A stretch of 64,000 nucleotides of DNA from Anaerosacchariphilus hominis (GTDB taxonomy: Bacteria > Bacillota > Clostridia > Lachnospirales > Lachnospiraceae), in NCBI RefSeq assembly GCF_014290175.1, contig NZ_JACOOR010000001.1, positions 186,001 to 250,000 on the forward strand, given 5' to 3'. The notes under the pieces were generated by a model. It did no database searches. It was not told the origin of the DNA and saw only the letters and a list, made by a program, of their open reading frames with translations. Both the position numbers and the translations under genes were made by a program. Shown one piece after another: positions 1 to 8,001 of this stretch; positions within the stretch are counted from its first letter, which is position 1; each line of letters opens with the position of its first letter.

Positions 1-269
1 GTCTGGATATTTTCGTTATTCTCAATCAAATCCAGCTGGCCGGCATGAATCTCCAAAAGCTGTGCATCCCAATCACCGTAGGCTGCGATCTCCTGCTGCA
101 CACTTTGATTCCAATAGCTTTGGACGAATGTGCATAACGAACACAAAAAAGTTGATGCGATCAATATGGCTACCATGATAGAAATGGATGTACGCCGGTT
201 TGCTTTCATATTCTGTTTCGCCAGCCGCTTTACAATCCGGCTGGTATCATTTTCAAATGGTAATGTCAT
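1..269 (-). CDS. FtsX-like ABC transporter permease, N-terminal part only
   Basis: Partial gene running off the left edge. The ATG at 269 follows AAAGGAG by 9 nt; an in-frame ATG at 275 is too close to that site. The visible part (about 89 residues) is a short basic cytoplasmic start, one hydrophobic segment (about residues 30-48) and the beginning of an extracellular stretch, as in MacB/FtsX-family permeases. It lies downstream of a two-component system and a small membrane protein, and has its own copy of the repeated motif also found before those two units. Family knowledge suggests antimicrobial-peptide resistance or envelope-stress export. No ATPase partner is visible here and it may lie further left. 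Confidence 0.6.
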   Translation of the reverse strand, partial: MTLPFENDTSRIVKRLAKQNMKANRRTSISIMVAILIASTFLCSLCTFVQSYWNQSVQQEIAAYGDWDAQLLEIHAGQLDLIENNENIQ

Positions 270-303
270 AGTCATTCACTCCTTTCACTGTCATCCTAAC
301 CCC

Positions 304-325
304 CAAATGTTGCAGAAATATCCCA
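304..325 (-). promoter_or_regulatory. response-regulator box copy A, before the permease
   Basis: On the minus strand this reads TTTCTGCAACATTTGG, nearly identical to copies at 673-696 and 2529-2548. A -10-like TAGGAT follows the conserved AACATTT after 5 nt, so the box would cover the -35 region. This fits activation by the OmpR-type regulator encoded at 1788-2477. The regulator-site pairing is inferred. Confidence 0.6.
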
Positions 326-370
326 AAGGCTCAACAGTTTTAGGGTGAATTGCTTCAATTTTAGGACAAT

Positions 371-631
371 TTATTTTCGTGTGTCTTTTTTATAAAGCCA
401 GATAGATATAAGCAAAACCATTGCTAACTGAATTACAACAAAAAACAGCGTCAGCCAAACGCTCTCATAATAAAAAATATCTGTCCAGAAGATCACCAGA
501 TCTACCAGAGCCACCACACCAGCCGACCATCTGATTTTTCTTGGAAAGAAGTGCCGGAGCAGCAGAACAACAACGACCGGCGGGATCAGCAAGCAAGCTG
601 CATTGATGAGTAATGTCTTTGTGATTTCCAT
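371..631 (-). CDS. small three-helix membrane protein, function unknown
   Basis: 86 residues with three predicted membrane segments (about residues 6-26, 35-52 and 57-79) and a short basic tail. The ATG at 631 is preceded by GGAGGTGG. It stands alone between the histidine kinase and the permease and has its own copy of the regulatory motif at 673-696, so it is probably co-regulated with both. I do not recognise the family. Small membrane proteins in this setting can be immunity or sensor-accessory proteins, but that is only a guess from context. Confidence 0.7.
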   Translation of the reverse strand: MEITKTLLINAACLLIPPVVVVLLLRHFFPRKIRWSAGVVALVDLVIFWTDIFYYESVWLTLFFVVIQLAMVLLISIWLYKKDTRK

Positions 632-672
632 AAGGCCACCTCCAATTTCATGATGTTGCTGTCAGCATAAAT

Positions 673-696
673 CCCAAATGTTGCAGAATTGTCCTA
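673..696 (-). promoter_or_regulatory. response-regulator box copy B, before the small membrane protein
   Basis: The minus-strand sequence contains ATTCTGCAACATTTGGG, and a -10-like TATGCT starts 6 nt after AACATTT. It matches copies A and C in sequence and in spacing to the -10 element. Confidence 0.6.
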
Positions 697-723
697 AAAT
701 CCATTATCCTCTAAAAATTTTTC

Positions 724-753
724 AAAAAAGGCAGCCTGTCAAAACAGACTGCC
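724..753 (-). terminator. intrinsic terminator after the histidine kinase
   Basis: GGCAGCCTG at 730-738 pairs with CAGACTGCC at 745-753 (one wobble). On the minus strand the stem is followed by six T, a few bases beyond the kinase stop codon. It ends the regulator-kinase unit. Confidence 0.8.
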
Positions 754-759
754 TCAGAA

Positions 760-1791
760 TTATTTTATGGGCAGGAACACGGAAAAAGTTGATCCTTCCC
801 CAACTTTAGACTCAGCGGTAATATAGCCGCCCTGCATGGTAATGATCTCACGGGCAAGGTATAAGCCGATTCCGACCCCATCTATATCATGCACCGCTTC
901 ATCCCGATAGAAGCGTTTGAAGATCGTGCCCTGAGAATGCTCCGGGATGCCTCTGCCTGTATCCGTCACATCTATCCTCAAATACATTTCCCAATCCCGT
1001 ACCCTCACCTGGATGCTGCCACCGGCAGAGGTGTACTTTACCGCATTATCCAGAATGTTAAACAATGCTTCGGAAGTCCAACGGCTGTCATGAGATATTG
1101 TCAGATCAGATGGGCAGTCCACCGACAGATTGATCTCTTTTTGTTCCATTGGCGCCAGAACACCATTGATGGCGCTCACCAGCGTATCCCCGATCACAGC
1201 ATCCTGTTTCTCCAGCGTAATGACACCCGTTTCCAGACGGGAAGTTTTCACCATTCCCTGAATAAGAAAATCCAGTTTATCCAGCTGTGTGCCTGTGGCC
1301 TGCAAAAACTCCTTGCGCTTTTCTTCTGTCAATGGCCGTGTCAGCATGGTGTCGTTGAGCAGCTTCAAATTAGCGATGGGAGTTTTGGTCTGGTGGGAAA
1401 TATCTGATACCAGGGATTGCAGTTCTTCCTTTTCTCCCTCTGCCGTATGTCTGGTTTTCTGCATCACATTATAGAGCCGTTCCAGACGGTGGCTGATCCG
1501 GGACAACAGTGTTTCCGCTTCATAATCTACCTGGGGCCGGTCTGTACTGTCCATCATGTGATCCAATGTCTGGCACAAACCATCGGTGAACAGAGAAAGT
1601 TTCTTTTGAAAATAGTGCAGAAAAACCATGCCCCAAATGTAAAATGCAGCTGTCAAAATAATGCCGCAGATGACAACACGCACATCTTTCGTCAACAGGA
1701 AAAAAATCAACAGCAGCAAAGCGGCAGTGAGCAGAGTCCCCGCCACAATTTTTCTCAAAAATGCCCTGACAGATAAATTTTGCAGTTTCAT
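760..1791 (-). CDS. sensor histidine kinase
   Basis: 343 residues. Two membrane helices (about 17-33 and 38-60) sit close together with almost no extracellular loop, the intramembrane-sensing layout common in kinases that respond to cell-envelope antibiotics. The phosphoacceptor His is near residue 133 (DISHQTKTP), followed by the N box (ILDNAVKYT) and G boxes (DTGRGIP, GVGIGLYL) of the HATPase domain. It overlaps the regulator stop by 4 nt (ATGA), so the two are translationally coupled. The signal is not identifiable. Likely targets are the small membrane protein and the permease to the left, which share the motif found before this operon. Confidence 0.9.
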   Translation of the reverse strand: MKLQNLSVRAFLRKIVAGTLLTAALLLLIFFLLTKDVRVVICGIILTAAFYIWGMVFLHYFQKKLSLFTDGLCQTLDHMMDSTDRPQVDYEAETLLSRISHRLERLYNVMQKTRHTAEGEKEELQSLVSDISHQTKTPIANLKLLNDTMLTRPLTEEKRKEFLQATGTQLDKLDFLIQGMVKTSRLETGVITLEKQDAVIGDTLVSAINGVLAPMEQKEINLSVDCPSDLTISHDSRWTSEALFNILDNAVKYTSAGGSIQVRVRDWEMYLRIDVTDTGRGIPEHSQGTIFKRFYRDEAVHDIDGVGIGLYLAREIITMQGGYITAESKVGEGSTFSVFLPIK

Positions 1792-2477
1792 CGAGGCTCA
1801 CCGCCGATCCACTGATAGCCCATTCCATAAGCTGTCTTAATATATTTCCGCTCGTCTGTTTCGATTTTTTTGCGGATACGGCTGATGATCGTCGTTAGAG
1901 TATGCTCATCCACAAAGTCTCCATCAATGTCCCACAGCTTCTCTAAAATCTGCCGCTTGGTCAGAACAATCCGGGGGTTCTTTACGAACAGGAACAGGGT
2001 GCGGTATTCCTTCGGTGTAAAGTCCAGGGATTCTCCGGCAAGGGACGCACTTTGTTCGGAGAAGTCGATTTTCAGAAAGCCATCATCAAACAGATCATGC
2101 CGGGGTGTCCGCAGTTCCAGATTTGCAAAAACCGCCGCTACTTTTTTGCAAAGCACCGTCACAGAAAATGGTTTGGTCACATAATCCGCGCCGCCGACTT
2201 CATAGCCCTTGAGCATATCGCTCTCCTTATCATTGGCTGTGATAAAGATGATATAGGTATGCTGACCACGATTCCGAATTTCTTCACACAGATCCAGTCC
2301 GCTGCCATCGGGGAGGTTAATATCCAACAGTGCCACATCAAATTCATTTTCCCGCAGCTTCCTTACCGCACTGTCAAAATTAAAAACCGAAATGACCTCA
2401 TATCCATCAGAGGTCAGATTGTATGCCAATGTCCGATTCAAAAGCTGATCGTCCTCTACAATTAAAATCTTCTTCAA
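1788..2477 (-). CDS. OmpR/PhoB-family response regulator
   Basis: 229 residues: receiver domain with acidic pocket (VEDD), phosphoacceptor Asp near residue 52 (LLDINLP) and a conserved Lys (TKPF), then a winged-helix DNA-binding domain (about 125-225). I chose the TTG at 2477 because AAAGGAAG lies about 10 nt upstream and the protein then begins with the usual KKILIVEDD. The in-frame ATG at 2510 has no ribosome binding site and sits at the transcription start predicted from the -10 at 2517-2522. It pairs with the kinase downstream and probably binds the motif found before this gene and before two other units. Confidence 0.9.
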   Translation of the reverse strand: MKKILIVEDDQLLNRTLAYNLTSDGYEVISVFNFDSAVRKLRENEFDVALLDINLPDGSGLDLCEEIRNRGQHTYIIFITANDKESDMLKGYEVGGADYVTKPFSVTVLCKKVAAVFANLELRTPRHDLFDDGFLKIDFSEQSASLAGESLDFTPKEYRTLFLFVKNPRIVLTKRQILEKLWDIDGDFVDEHTLTTIISRIRKKIETDERKYIKTAYGMGYQWIGGEPR

Positions 2478-2516
2478 AGCCTTCACTTCCTTTCCCAATT
2501 TTCCGATCATACTGAT

Positions 2517-2548
2517 ATTCTAAACATTAAATGTTACAGAAATGTCCC
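2517..2548 (-). promoter_or_regulatory. autoregulated promoter with response-regulator box copy C
   Basis: The minus strand reads TTTCTGTAACATTT, followed after 6 nt by the -10 element TAGAAT (2517-2522). The box (2529-2548) is the third copy of the motif at 304-325 and 673-696. Its position across the -35 region suggests an activator site and positive autoregulation. Confidence 0.6.
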
Positions 2549-2649
2549 AGCCAAATATTTTTCTTTTTTAATTATAGGATAGCCTACTTTTCTGCACAAG
2601 AATAAAAATACAAATACATACAATGGCTTTTTGCCATGTTGAACACATT

Positions 2650-2685
2650 AAAAACACCGCCGCAAACTATACGATTGCGGCGGTG
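2650..2685 (-). terminator. intrinsic terminator of the transporter operon
   Basis: CACCGCCGCAA (2655-2665) and TTGCGGCGGTG (2675-2685) form a perfect 11-bp stem with a 9-nt loop. On the minus strand it is followed by TTTTTAAT. It lies downstream of the orphan winged-helix gene. Confidence 0.85.
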
Positions 2686-2748
2686 CTGACTATATATTAA
2701 ATCTTTTTGTAGTTACATAGGTATGTGCAGTTGAATTAAAAAATCCCA

Positions 2749-3183
2749 CTATTCTGCCATACCCTGCGGAACTTCAAATTTGTATCCACTCCCCAGAACA
2801 GTACGAATATAGCCCGCTTTCGGCATATCCGGAGTTAGTTTTCTGCGAATCTGACCAATGACGCTGGCAACGGCTGTTCCGCAGTTTTCACCATCCGCAT
2901 TCCACACAGCCTCATAGATCTGGCTGGCAGAAAATACCCAGGATGGGTGGTTTGCCAAATATACCAATGTTGCAAATTCCCGATGGGTCATAGAAATCAA
3001 CTCACCGTTTCGATGTACCGTTCTCTCCTTCAGGCGAAGCTCCAAGCCTGGAAAAACAAGAATATTACGAGGGTGGGATGACACAATATGGTCAAATTCT
3101 GGCTCAGCCGCAATAATCTCCATAATTCTGCTAAGTATATATTCTTCATGGTCTGTTACCGACAGTACAAAAATTTTTCCCAT
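2749..3183 (-). CDS. orphan winged-helix regulator lacking a receiver domain
   Basis: 144 residues. The C-terminal part (about 45-140) is an OmpR-type Trans_reg_C winged helix: the stretch LTHREF-like MTHREFATLVYL, a VASVIGQIRRKL recognition region and a GSGYKF ending. The first 40 residues are too short for a receiver domain and carry no phosphoacceptor pocket. AGGGAGGG precedes the ATG at 3183. It is the last gene of the transporter operon, 60 nt after the lipoprotein, and is followed by a strong terminator. It may be a shortened response regulator that binds without phosphorylation. Its target is unknown. Confidence 0.8.
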   Translation of the reverse strand: MGKIFVLSVTDHEEYILSRIMEIIAAEPEFDHIVSSHPRNILVFPGLELRLKERTVHRNGELISMTHREFATLVYLANHPSWVFSASQIYEAVWNADGENCGTAVASVIGQIRRKLTPDMPKAGYIRTVLGSGYKFEVPQGMAE

Positions 3184-3242
3184 ATATCCCTCCCTTGAAC
3201 ATACATAATATACAATGACTTAATTTTCCTATTGCCTGAATG

Positions 3243-3704
3243 CTATTCAACATTCAATTCAATACTTCCCGTGAAATCCTCACATTCAATGCCGATATAG
3301 TTTCCGCCTTCAGGGAGTGTAATTGTATCGCTATATGTTCCGGTTGTTTCAAGCAAAGTGACTGCTTCATCAGATCCAGAAATCCAAAATACTTTTGCAG
3401 TTCCCTCCGTAACCTCCAAAGTGCAATCAATAGACAACTCCTTACCAGCTTCTCGCTTTATAGAAGTTCCCCCAAACAAATACTCTGTATCTGAAAAATT
3501 CTCATAGTCGGCTGTATAGCATCCGGTATAATCATCAATCCCTTTTTCTTTCGTGCCTTGTAAGGACGAATTTCCGGTAAGCGCTATGGAACCAGCAGAC
3601 TGCACAATATTATTATACTGATCGAGAACTTCATCTTTTGTACAACCGGAAAGTATAGAGACACCACACAGTATCAGGCATAGTGATAGAACTATTTTCT
3701 TCAC
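3243..3704 (-). CDS. lipoprotein of a lantibiotic-immunity-like operon
   Basis: 153 residues with a signal peptide and lipobox (SILSGC), so it is predicted to be lipid-anchored outside the membrane. I chose the GTG at 3704 because AGGAAGG sits about 8 nt upstream; an upstream GTG at 3713 overlaps that site. After the Cys comes a soluble domain of unknown fold rich in Thr, Gly and acidic residues. It directly follows two permeases and their ATPase. In lantibiotic producers and resistant strains, a LanI-type lipoprotein beside LanFEG helps keep the peptide away from the membrane. That role is inferred from position, since LanI proteins share little sequence. Confidence 0.75.
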   Translation of the reverse strand: MKKIVLSLCLILCGVSILSGCTKDEVLDQYNNIVQSAGSIALTGNSSLQGTKEKGIDDYTGCYTADYENFSDTEYLFGGTSIKREAGKELSIDCTLEVTEGTAKVFWISGSDEAVTLLETTGTYSDTITLPEGGNYIGIECEDFTGSIELNVE

Positions 3705-3709
3705 AGGTA

Positions 3710-4525
3710 TCACCTTCCTTTCCTGCGTACAGCACGCTTTCCTCTTCCCTTGGCCTTTGTCTGTTTACGGGCTTTCATTTCTTTTTTGTTGCTGGACATC
3801 ACTAATAAAAGCACAGCCCAGAGAACCATGATGCCAACCCCAATGACCGCCAGCAAAGGGTTCGGGGCTGTGGTTGTTCCGGCATATTCACTCATGTCAA
3901 AGCCCACTAAAATCAGTGCAGCAGAAAACGGATAGATGCTGGCAAGAATGCCGCCTTTGAAAAACATCATGCTGTATCCAAGGAAGAACGCCAGAATGGA
4001 ACCTCCCAGATATGCCCCTCGGATCTGTCCAAAAATCAGGATTAGGGGCATACAGACCATATAGGTCGTCAGACCCGCTAACACGATCTGTGTACCGCCA
4101 TGAAAAAATACTTCCGCTGTCAGTCCCGATAATCCAACCGCCAGTCCAGTGATTAGGGTAACGCCAACACTGTAAATTCCCAACAGAACCGTAAGAATAC
4201 CAACCCAGAAGAGCTTGGCCCCTAACACGTCCGGCATAGAAACAGGAATTGTCATGATGTTTTTCAGCGTATCATGGGTGGATTCTCTGTCAATCAGCCA
4301 GCTGCCGATCATCACCAGTGAAATCGGGAAAAACATCTGGGTATTGCCCCATACAACATTCGCAAAAAGCATGGGAAAATCATAGTTTGGATTTCGATAC
4401 TCCGGCTCAACAATCAACTGGCTTCCATATTGCACCAACGGACAGAGTGCAAGCGCCACCAACCCCACCCAAAGGATCTGACACCGGCGCAGTTTCAGTA
4501 ATTCCGATTTTAATAAATTCCACAT
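3710..4525 (-). CDS. ABC-2 type permease, second subunit (LanE/LanG-like)
   Basis: 271 residues with about six membrane segments; N-terminal pattern LLKSELLKLRRCQ and a very basic C-terminal tail. The ATG at 4525 follows AGGGGG by 7 nt; an upstream in-frame GTG at 4531 fits less well. It lies 12 nt after the first permease and overlaps the region of the lipoprotein start. It resembles permeases of lantibiotic self-protection exporters of the SpaE/MutE type, which expel peptide from the membrane together with the ATPase at 5325-6251. Confidence 0.85.
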   Translation of the reverse strand: MWNLLKSELLKLRRCQILWVGLVALALCPLVQYGSQLIVEPEYRNPNYDFPMLFANVVWGNTQMFFPISLVMIGSWLIDRESTHDTLKNIMTIPVSMPDVLGAKLFWVGILTVLLGIYSVGVTLITGLAVGLSGLTAEVFFHGGTQIVLAGLTTYMVCMPLILIFGQIRGAYLGGSILAFFLGYSMMFFKGGILASIYPFSAALILVGFDMSEYAGTTTAPNPLLAVIGVGIMVLWAVLLLVMSSNKKEMKARKQTKAKGRGKRAVRRKGR

Positions 4526-4537
4526 AATCACACCCCC

Positions 4538-5332
4538 TTAAATCTCACGACGCCGGTAAACCATCGCTATCAGCACAAGAAATACAGCGGCTTCCGCAAA
4601 TGCCACGCCGAACACCTGTATATCATTCAAAAAATACGGGCTTATCCGTTCCAGCAGCTCTGCCAGCTCTTCGCTGATGCTGCCATAATCATAAAACTGG
4701 AATGTCCAGCGAAACGCCAACGGCCCCGGAAGCAGTGTTCCTGCGTTCAGACCAAAGGGCTGTGTCAGAAAAGCATCGTTGTTGGTGAGAAGATAATTCA
4801 AAATAGTATAGAAAAAGGTTATCACGACCGACACGATATAGTTTTTATCAAGAAGGACAACTATCAAAATACAGGGGAGCGCGCCGACCCACATAATCAC
4901 TCCCTCTCCTATCCCTACCTGAAACAATTTCCAGAATCCCACTGGATTCCATCCCTGGATCAGCAAAACAGCAAGATTTACCAACGCTCCAACCGCCATA
5001 AAACCAATGGCAAATATCAGTAAAACCATCATCTTAGAAAGCACCAGCTTGGTTCTATTTACCGGTATGGTAACAAGATTTTTCAAAGTATCATTGTCCA
5101 GCTCCTCAAATAACAGATTGGAAGCCAGTATCACAAGAAGCGGCATCAAAAGAAGATATGCGCTGAGCTGAAACAGACCGGACATCATATTGTTCGTAGC
5201 ATCCACATCCGTGTTCGCATCTGCCAGAAAAATAGCATAAGCCAATGGAAGCAAGGTGGAAAGGAACACAGAAATAAATACCAGCGGCTTGCGTTTCAAT
5301 TTCAAAAATTCACATTTAATCAGTTTAAGCAA
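4538..5332 (-). CDS. ABC-2 type permease, first subunit (LanE/LanG-like)
   Basis: 264 residues with about six hydrophobic segments and the motif LIKCEFLKLKRKP at the start, typical of BcrB/LanE-like permeases. It begins with TTG at 5332, overlapping the ATPase stop by 8 nt; GAGGCGAGGG upstream serves as the ribosome binding site. With the next gene it forms a two-permease exporter. No lanthipeptide precursor or synthetase is visible in the window, so the system more likely gives resistance or immunity than accompanies production. Confidence 0.85.
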   Translation of the reverse strand: MLKLIKCEFLKLKRKPLVFISVFLSTLLPLAYAIFLADANTDVDATNNMMSGLFQLSAYLLLMPLLVILASNLLFEELDNDTLKNLVTIPVNRTKLVLSKMMVLLIFAIGFMAVGALVNLAVLLIQGWNPVGFWKLFQVGIGEGVIMWVGALPCILIVVLLDKNYIVSVVITFFYTILNYLLTNNDAFLTQPFGLNAGTLLPGPLAFRWTFQFYDYGSISEELAELLERISPYFLNDIQVFGVAFAEAAVFLVLIAMVYRRREI

Positions 5333-6251
5333 TTCCCTCGCCTCCCGTCACACGCTTGAAGTAATCTTCAAGGCTTTCTTCTGAAGTTGCAGCCTCCGAT
5401 ACCTCCAACCCGTTTTCCACAAAGGCAGTTACAATTTTCCCTACGGGCAGCTCCAGGTTGTGCAGGCGCAGATTGTGATCGTCCTGTATGGAGAAATGGC
5501 TTTCATGGAAATTGCGTTCCAAAATTCTTGCCGCCTGTGCCGTATCAGAGAGCGTAAAACGGATATGCTTACTGCTTTTTTGCTCCAACTCAGCAAGGCT
5601 TTCTTCTTCCAGCAACGCGCCGTGGTCGATAATTCCAATATCATCAGCCAGCAGGGAAATCTCCGAAAGAATGTGACTGGAAATCAGAATCGTTTTTCCT
5701 CTTGCGTCGCAAAGCTCCCGAATAAAGGAGCGTACCTCTGCAATGCCGATGGGATCAAGGCCGTTGATCGGCTCATCCAAAATCAAAAGCTCCGGATCGT
5801 GCATCACGGCAAGGGCGATGGCAAGCCGCTGTTTCATACCAAGGGAATACTGGGAAAAGAGCTTTTTATCTTTGTAGGGCAGTCCTACCAAATCCAGAGC
5901 GTCTTTGACGGCATGATTGTTTGGCACACCCCGCAGGGTGGCAAAGATACGCAAGTTTTCTGTGCCGGTCAGATTGGGATAAAAGCCGGGGGACTCGATC
6001 AGACTGCCCATACGGGGCAGTAACTTCTTTTCGTTTCCCTGCAAGGACTTTCCCCAGATTTTGACCTCCCCGGAAGTCGGATTTGTTAAGCCCAACAGCA
6101 TCTTCATGGTCGTGGTTTTTCCGGCTCCGTTTCTCCCCAGCAGACCATAAATTCTCCCACGCTTCACATGGATATTTAAGTCAGCCACACTCTTTTGTGA
6201 GCCGTATTGCTTCGTCAGATTTTTTGTTTCAATGATGTAATTTGTGTTCAT
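5325..6251 (-). CDS. ABC transporter ATPase, BcrA/LanF-like
   Basis: 308 residues. Walker A GRNGAGKT (about 39-46), Q-loop region near 80, signature YSLGMKQRL, Walker B LLILDEP and a D-loop NGLDP, followed by a C-terminal region of about 85 residues. The ATG at 6251 lies 7 nt after AGGAGG; an in-frame TTG at 6257 is less likely. It energises the two permeases downstream. The promoter region upstream carries four 11-bp-phased repeats, so expression probably depends on the response regulator at 7309-8001. The family exports bacitracin- or lantibiotic-type peptides, but the substrate is unknown. Confidence 0.9.
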   Translation of the reverse strand: MNTNYIIETKNLTKQYGSQKSVADLNIHVKRGRIYGLLGRNGAGKTTTMKMLLGLTNPTSGEVKIWGKSLQGNEKKLLPRMGSLIESPGFYPNLTGTENLRIFATLRGVPNNHAVKDALDLVGLPYKDKKLFSQYSLGMKQRLAIALAVMHDPELLILDEPINGLDPIGIAEVRSFIRELCDARGKTILISSHILSEISLLADDIGIIDHGALLEEESLAELEQKSSKHIRFTLSDTAQAARILERNFHESHFSIQDDHNLRLHNLELPVGKIVTAFVENGLEVSEAATSEESLEDYFKRVTGGEGIA

Positions 6252-6276
6252 ATTCAAACCTCCTGTTCTTCAAGGT

Positions 6277-6330
6277 ATTCTATCACTTAAACCTTGCATT
6301 AACCTTGCCGCAACCTTGCATTAACCTTGC
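6277..6330 (-). promoter_or_regulatory. operator with four 11-bp-phased repeats and -10 element before the ABC operon
   Basis: AACCTTGC starts at 6290, 6301, 6312 and 6323, that is, four direct repeats one DNA turn apart (GCAAGGTT on the minus strand). TAGAAT (6277-6282) follows as the -10 element, and no good -35 hexamer is present. This is the layout of a promoter activated by an OmpR-family regulator binding in tandem to one DNA face. Confidence 0.8.
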
Positions 6331-6355
6331 AATTTAGAATCCGGCTAAAATGACA

Positions 6356-6384
6356 AGGGTTCCCGCCGCAAGGACGGGAACCCG
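6356..6384 (-). terminator. terminator between histidine kinase and ABC operon
   Basis: GGGTTCCCG and CGGGAACCC (6358-6384) form a 9-bp GC-rich stem right after the kinase stop codon. The T-tract on the minus strand is weak (TTGTCATTTT). It separates the regulatory genes from the ABC operon, which has its own promoter just downstream. Confidence 0.7.
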
Positions 6385-6385
6385 C

Positions 6386-7303
6386 TTAAATCTCCAAAGG
6401 AAAAAGCAACATAAATTCAGTTCCTTTTCCCGGTACACTTTCAACTGTTATATTTCCACCCATCTTTTCTACTAACTGATGGACAATAGAAAGACCAAGA
6501 CCGCTGCCTTTTTCAGACCGCCCCTTATCACACTTATAAAGCCGTTCAAAAATGTGTTTCAAATCTTCTTTTTCAATCCCCACACCATTATCCGCCAGCA
6601 GCAGCTCCATGTGATTTTCCTGCTTTGACAGGGCAATTTTAATTTTGCCCGCATGGCTGTGAGCAATTACATTTTGAATGAGATTATTGATGATCCTCAT
6701 ATAGCTGTCCATATCCAATCTTACCCGGACAGGCTGTTCGGGAATATCAATGTCATAATCGACCTGTTTATCCTCAAAAATAGGTATCCAGTCGATCAGG
6801 ATATTTCTTGTCAGCTCTGCGGCCTCAACAGGCTGGATTTCCAAAGCGAACTCGTCGGAATTTAACTTGAACCAGTCAAAAAGCACATCAATATATTCTT
6901 TCAGATCGTGAGCTTTCCGGCGGGCGGTTTCGATATAATCATCCCGATCTTTCCCTGTAACAAGCCCTTTATGTGCAGCGTCAAGATACCCAATAAGGGT
7001 TGTAAGGGGCGTCCGAACATCGTGGGAAAGGCTCGTCATAAGCTGGCGATTGGTTTCTTCTGTCTGCCGGACAATCGAAAGTCTGCTTTCATAGGACACA
7101 ACGATCTCATTGATTTCATAGGCAAGAGGCGCTGTCAGTTCATTTGTTGCAGACAAAATACGCCGGTTGCCATTTCCGTTTTTCACATCAACCAGTGCAT
7201 CGGTCATTTCTGCGATTTGCTTTTTTACGCGCCGAACGAGAAAGATGGAGGTCAGCACAGCCAAAACAGCAATCCCAATGGACAAGAAAACGATGATTTC
7301 CAT
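6386..7303 (-). CDS. sensor histidine kinase of the transporter module
   Basis: 305 residues. One N-terminal membrane helix (about 3-24), a short HAMP-like linker, phosphoacceptor His near 94 (SLSHDVRTPL), N box (NNLIQNVIAH) and G boxes (DNGVGI, GSGLGLSIV). AAGGAGGTG precedes the ATG. It follows the regulator gene by 5 nt. The lack of an extracellular sensing loop is typical of kinases working beside peptide-exporting ABC transporters, but the direct signal is unknown. Confidence 0.9.
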   Translation of the reverse strand: MEIIVFLSIGIAVLAVLTSIFLVRRVKKQIAEMTDALVDVKNGNGNRRILSATNELTAPLAYEINEIVVSYESRLSIVRQTEETNRQLMTSLSHDVRTPLTTLIGYLDAAHKGLVTGKDRDDYIETARRKAHDLKEYIDVLFDWFKLNSDEFALEIQPVEAAELTRNILIDWIPIFEDKQVDYDIDIPEQPVRVRLDMDSYMRIINNLIQNVIAHSHAGKIKIALSKQENHMELLLADNGVGIEKEDLKHIFERLYKCDKGRSEKGSGLGLSIVHQLVEKMGGNITVESVPGKGTEFMLLFPLEI

Positions 7304-7308
7304 GCTGG

Positions 7309-8001
7309 CTACACCTCCTTATTAAACCGGTAGCCAATCCCTTTGACCGTTTGGATATACTTTGGACTGGAAGGATTGACTTCTAATTTTTTACGAAGCC
7401 GGCTGATGATCGCCATAATGTTACTGTCATCATAGAAATATTCTTCGCCCCATACTTCCTCATAAATCTGCTGTTTTGTTAAAATCTTTCCTTGATGCTT
7501 TGCACAGTACAGGAGCAGATCAAATTCCTTTGGTGGAAGTTCAAAAGTGCCGTTTTCCGTCGTAACAGAACGATTTTCAAGGTCAATCTGCAATCCATCA
7601 AAATCCAGTTTTTGCGCAGCTCCGATTTGCTGATTAAAGCGGGTGTAGCGGCGAATGAGGGACGCAATACGGGCAATCAGTTCGTCCATGTCAAACGGCT
7701 TTGTCAGATAATCGTCCGCACCGGCCCGTAACCCTCGCACTTTAGAAGCACTGTCATTTTTGGATGTGAACATCAAAATCGGCAGGCTGTTTTCTTTGCG
7801 GATTTCTTCCAGCGTTTCAAAGCCATCCATACCAGGCATCATCACATCCAGCACCACAAGCTGGTATTCCTGCTCTTTTAATTTCTGCAAGCCCTCTTTT
7901 CCAGTATTACAAAAATCAGCTTCTATATGTTCCGATTGCACACTGCGTTTAATCAAAGCACACAGTTCTCTGTCATCATCTATAATTAAAATTTTATTCA
8001 T
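7309..8001 (-). CDS. OmpR-family response regulator of the transporter module
   Basis: 230 residues. Receiver domain with IDDD acidic cluster, phosphoacceptor Asp near 52 (VVLDVMMPG) and TKPF lysine, then a winged-helix domain (about 130-228, ending GIGYRFN). The ATG at 8001 overlaps the upstream HTH gene by 8 nt and has AAGGAGC before it. It is the natural candidate to bind the four GCAAGGTT repeats before the ABC operon. Confidence 0.92.
   Translation of the reverse strand: MNKILIIDDDRELCALIKRSVQSEHIEADFCNTGKEGLQKLKEQEYQLVVLDVMMPGMDGFETLEEIRKENSLPILMFTSKNDSASKVRGLRAGADDYLTKPFDMDELIARIASLIRRYTRFNQQIGAAQKLDFDGLQIDLENRSVTTENGTFELPPKEFDLLLYCAKHQGKILTKQQIYEEVWGEEYFYDDSNIMAIISRLRKKLEVNPSSPKYIQTVKGIGYRFNKEV

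Noticed and set aside
6277..6330. Reading the four phased repeats as a short CRISPR-like or phage-type array
   Set aside because: The unit is only 8 bp with 3-bp spacers and sits on a promoter, which fits an operator rather than an array.
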